This document shows positions 6,387-8,375 of a DNA stretch of 8,375 nt, piece by piece. Both the position numbers and the translations under genes were made by a program. The stretch is from a bacterium (GTDB lineage Bacteria > Patescibacteriota > Minisyncoccia > UBA6257 > 2-01-FULL-56-20), in assembly GCA_021780545.1 (NCBI GenBank), contig JAJXYP010000086.1, forward strand, positions 1 through 8,375, in the 5' to 3' direction. Each line of letters starts with the position of its first letter. Position 1 is the first letter of the stretch. The notes under the pieces are model-generated. The model was not told where the DNA came from. It searched no databases and saw only the letters and a program-made list of their open reading frames with translations.

Positions 6387-7319
6387 ATGTACGACCTCGT
6401 CATTATTGGCGGCGGACCCGGCGGCGTCGCCGCGGGCGTTTATGCGGCTCGGAAAAAAATGAAGACGCTGCTCGTCACCGATTCATTCGGCGGCCAGTCG
6501 CTTGTTTCGAATGATATCCAGAACTGGATCGGGACGAAATCGATCACGGGGCTCGACCTCGCCAAATCGCTCGAGGAGCATTTGCGGGCGCAACCCGGCA
6601 TTGAAATCGTGGAAGGGGAGCTGGTAACGTCCGTTTCGAAAAGAGACGGCGGATTTGCTGTCGCAACAAACGCCGGCAGACAGATCGAAACGCGCTACTT
6701 GCTCGTCGTGAGCGGCAGCCGGAGGCGAAAACTCGGCGTTCCCGGAGAGCGGGAATTCGACGGAAAGGGCGTGGTGTATTGCACGACGTGCGATGCGCCG
6801 CTTTTCGGCGGCAAAACGGTCGTCGTTGCCGGCGGTGGCAATTCGGCGCTTGAAGGCGTGCTTGATCTCGTTACCTATGCTTCGAAAATTTATCTTATGG
6901 TGCGCTCCGAGGTTCTTCGGGGCGATCCGCTGACGCAGGAAAAAGTGAGGTCCCACGCGCAAGGACCGGACGCGAAAGTGGTCATCCTTTGGAACAGTTT
7001 AATACAGGAAGTCCGCGGCGATAAATTCGTCACCGGTGTCGTTTACCGGAACGCAAAAACGGATGAAACCAAGGAGCTCCCGCTCGAAGGCGTGTTCGTC
7101 GAAATCGGCCTTATTCCAAACGCGGAATTCGTGAAAGATCTCGTAAAAATCAACGATTACGGCCACATTATCGTTGACGGAAAAACCCAGCAGACATCGT
7201 GCCCCGGCATCTGGGCGGCGGGTGATGTCACTGACGTCCTTTATGAGCAGAACAATATTTCCGTAGGCGATGCTATCAAGGCGACGCTTAACATTTACGA
7301 TCATTTTAAAAAATCGTAA
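6387..7319 (+). CDS. trxB: Thioredoxin reductase-like FAD/NAD(P) flavoprotein (AhpF C-terminal type)
   Basis: This 310-residue protein has the low-molecular-weight thioredoxin reductase layout: FAD-binding GGGPGGVAAGVYAARK at residues 8-23, FGGQ at 34-37, redox-active CTTC at 132-135, a nucleotide-binding GGGNSALE at 149-156, and the second FAD motif AAGDV at 277-281. It would pass electrons from a pyridine nucleotide through FAD to the Cys pair and then to a redoxin. Details such as FGGQ, CDAPLF after the Cys pair and GGGNSALE resemble the C-terminal two-thirds of AhpF more than classical TrxB, but the AhpF N-terminal redoxin domain is absent. A stand-alone glutaredoxin 20 nt upstream could replace it. 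The usual NADPH motif HRRxxxR is altered to VRSEVLR, so NADH versus NADPH use is uncertain. No ribosome-binding site precedes the ATG. The symbol is by family, not by proven substrate. Confidence 0.87.
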   Translation: MYDLVIIGGGPGGVAAGVYAARKKMKTLLVTDSFGGQSLVSNDIQNWIGTKSITGLDLAKSLEEHLRAQPGIEIVEGELVTSVSKRDGGFAVATNAGRQIETRYLLVVSGSRRRKLGVPGEREFDGKGVVYCTTCDAPLFGGKTVVVAGGGNSALEGVLDLVTYASKIYLMVRSEVLRGDPLTQEKVRSHAQGPDAKVVILWNSLIQEVRGDKFVTGVVYRNAKTDETKELPLEGVFVEIGLIPNAEFVKDLVKINDYGHIIVDGKTQQTSCPGIWAAGDVTDVLYEQNNISVGDAIKATLNIYDHFKKS

Positions 7320-7371
7320 AACGGGCGCAAAAACAGGCCCCCATCATTGAAAATCATCTCGTTGGCGATTT

Positions 7372-7383
7372 GTCAATATTGAC
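7372..7383. repeat. 12-bp perfect palindrome overlapping the groES -35 region
   Basis: GTCAATATTGAC reads identically on both strands and includes most of the predicted -35 box TTGACG. It could be a second operator or chance AT-rich symmetry. Confidence 0.4.
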
Positions 7384-7406
7384 GGCCGGGAAAAGACGGC
7401 TAGAAT
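7379..7406 (+). promoter_or_regulatory. Sigma70-like promoter of the groES-groEL operon
   Basis: TTGACG at 7379-7384 (five of six bases matching TTGACA) and TAGAAT at 7401-7406 (five of six matching TATAAT) are 16 nt apart. The predicted start of transcription, near 7412-7413, is the first base of the CIRCE operator, the arrangement expected for repression by HrcA. The transcript would have a leader of about 58 nt. Confidence 0.7.
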
Positions 7407-7411
7407 TCTGA

Positions 7412-7438
7412 TTGGCACTCAAAGGTCGTGATTGCCAA
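7412..7438. promoter_or_regulatory. CIRCE operator (HrcA binding site)
   Basis: The arms TTGGCACTC (7412-7420) and GATTGCCAA (7430-7438) are separated by 9 nt, matching the CIRCE form TTAGCACTC-N9-GAGTGCTAA. The arms are complementary at 8 of 9 positions. The A-to-G change in the left arm (7414) is matched by a T-to-C change in the right arm (7436), keeping the symmetry, so the site is likely under selection. In known systems HrcA binds CIRCE to repress groESL or dnaK operons until heat stress. No hrcA gene is in this window. Confidence 0.88.
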
Positions 7439-7470
7439 TATAAAATAATTTAAATTTGTTTAACGAAGAT

Positions 7471-7761
7471 ATGGAATTCAAACCATTATCGAATCACGTG
7501 TTTCTTGAAGCAGTCGAGGAAGCAAAGACGACGAAGAGCGGCATCGTGCTGCCCGAAACGGCGGAAAAAGAAAAGCCGATTCGCGGCAAGGTGATAGCGG
7601 TCGGTCCGGGGAAGCCTAACGAATCCGGCGCAGTTCAGCCAATGTCGGTCAAGGTGGGCGATACGGTGCTTTTTAAAAAATACGGACCCGATGAAATAGA
7701 AATCGAAGGCAAGTCGTATTTGGTCGGCGACGAAGACGATATTCTGGCAATTCTTCAATAA
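7471..7761 (+). CDS. groES: Co-chaperonin GroES
   Basis: This 96-residue protein matches GroES in length and layout. It has an N-terminal strand PLSNHVFLEAVEE, then the mobile loop TTKSGIVLPETAEKEKP (with the hydrophobic IVL triplet that docks onto GroEL), followed by GKVIAVGPGK, VKVGDTVLFKKYGPDEIEIEG and the closing YLVGDEDDILAIL. GroES forms the heptameric lid of the GroEL folding chamber in the cytoplasm. The ATG at 7471 is preferred over an in-frame TTG at 7456, which would add only five residues not typical of the family. The gene sits downstream of a CIRCE operator and 5 nt upstream of groEL, so heat-shock control by HrcA is expected. The leader is AT-rich and lacks a strong ribosome-binding site. 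Confidence 0.97.
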   Translation: MEFKPLSNHVFLEAVEEAKTTKSGIVLPETAEKEKPIRGKVIAVGPGKPNESGAVQPMSVKVGDTVLFKKYGPDEIEIEGKSYLVGDEDDILAILQ

Positions 7762-7766
7762 CTACC

Positions 7767-8375
7767 ATGGCAAAACAGATCAAATTCAGCGAAGACGCGC
7801 GGGAAGCAATCAAGAAGGGAATTGACAAGTTGGCGCAGGCGGTCACGATGACGCTCGGCCCGCGGGGCCGCGCCGTCGTGATTGAAAAAGGTTACGGCGC
7901 GCCGCAAGTGACGTTTGACGGCGTTACGGTGGCAAAAGAAATCGAGCTTGAGGACAAGTGGGAAAATCTAGGCGCGGAATTCATCAAGCAGGCAGCCGAA
8001 AAAACGAACGATGTGGCGGGCGACGGAACAACGACGGCGACGGTTCTCGCTTCGGCCATGATTGACGAGGGTGAAAAAGTGATCCGGGAAAAAGGATTCA
8101 ATGTTATTCAACTTGCGGAAGAGCTCAAAAAAGCCGGGGCGGAAGTGGTGAAGGGTCTCGAAAGCCAGCGGGAATTGATCAACGACAACCGGAAAATCAA
8201 GGAAGTTGCGACGCTGTCGGCAAAGGACGCCGAAATCGGCGGACTTATCGCGACGGTAATGGAAAAAATCGGCAAGGAGGGCGTCGTCGCGGGCGAGGAT
8301 TCAAACACCATCGGCAACTCCTACGAAATCGTCGAGGGAATGCAGTTCGACCGCGGCTACACGTCGCAGTATATG
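7767..8375 (+). CDS. groEL: Chaperonin GroEL, N-terminal part (cut by window end)
   Basis: The 203 visible codons begin [12 protein letters not shown] and contain the GroEL ATP-site motifs TLGPRGR (residues 29-35), [13 protein letters not shown] (51-63) and [12 protein letters not shown] (84-95), with Asp86 corresponding to catalytic Asp87 of E. coli. EGMQFDRGY near the right edge marks entry toward the apical domain. GroEL forms the double-ring ATP-driven folding chamber with GroES. The full protein is normally about 540 residues, so roughly 60 percent lies outside the window. Residue 50 is Phe where the family normally has Lys (E. coli Lys51, next to bound ATP). It starts 5 nt after the groES stop without a ribosome-binding site, suggesting translational coupling. 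Confidence 0.97.
   Translation, partial: MAKQIKFSEDAREAIKKGIDKLAQAVTMTLGPRGRAVVIEKGYGAPQVTFDGVTVAKEIELEDKWENLGAEFIKQAAEKTNDVAGDGTTTATVLASAMIDEGEKVIREKGFNVIQLAEELKKAGAEVVKGLESQRELINDNRKIKEVATLSAKDAEIGGLIATVMEKIGKEGVVAGEDSNTIGNSYEIVEGMQFDRGYTSQYM

Noticed and set aside
7323..7340. Hairpin GGGC/GCCC after the reductase gene as a terminator
   Set aside because: The stem is only 4 bp with a 10-nt loop and no following T-run. A nearby AAATC/GATTT repeat (7351-7371) is equally weak.
7456..7470. TTG start for groES
   Set aside because: It adds five atypical residues; the ATG at 7471 gives the standard GroES N-terminus.

Overview
The window looks like a chromosomal segment of a Candidate Phyla Radiation (Patescibacteria, probably Parcubacteria-type) bacterium. 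That placement is inference. It rests on the gene style: very tight packing, a run of prepilin-like genes including a PilX-like protein with a long beta-rich ectodomain, a carboxypeptidase-regulatory-type surface protein with a nested module, and few Shine-Dalgarno sequences. TGA is used as an ordinary stop by several genes, so this is not a lineage that recodes UGA. I see no mobile element, CRISPR array, tRNA or rRNA.

Layout. (1) Positions 2-4096, plus strand: a four-gene type IV pilus/pseudopilus-like operon. It holds a 5'-truncated beta-sandwich surface protein, a GspJ/PilW-like minor prepilin, a PilX-like large prepilin and a GspG/PulG-like small prepilin, separated by 1-4 nt. (2) Positions 4103-5865, minus strand, convergent with the pilin operon across 6 nt: a classical short-chain dehydrogenase followed by a membrane-anchored protein with two fibronectin-III-like domains joined by a Ser/Thr-rich stalk. 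(3) Positions 5902-7319, plus strand: a small SPW-motif membrane protein, a CxxC glutaredoxin, and a thioredoxin reductase-like flavoprotein resembling the C-terminal part of AhpF. (4) Positions 7372-8375: a heat-shock operon, with a promoter, a CIRCE operator, groES and the first 203 codons of groEL.

How the genes work together. The first block would export and assemble thin surface filaments, with large beta-sandwich proteins as candidate tip or minor subunits. The glutaredoxin and flavoprotein form a plausible electron relay (pyridine nucleotide to FAD to CTTC to CVYC to target), equivalent to an AhpF split into two polypeptides. The chaperonin operon carries an HrcA-type operator placed at the predicted transcription start.

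The strongest regulatory observations are the CIRCE element, whose two arms carry compensatory changes, and the 36-nt divergent gap at 5866-5901. In that gap each gene has a -10 hexamer exactly 6 nt before its ATG, predicting leaderless mRNAs in both directions. No clearly new multi-gene system was found. The most unusual points are the module nested inside a carboxypeptidase-regulatory domain, the split AhpF-like relay, and Phe at a conserved ATP-site Lys position in GroEL.
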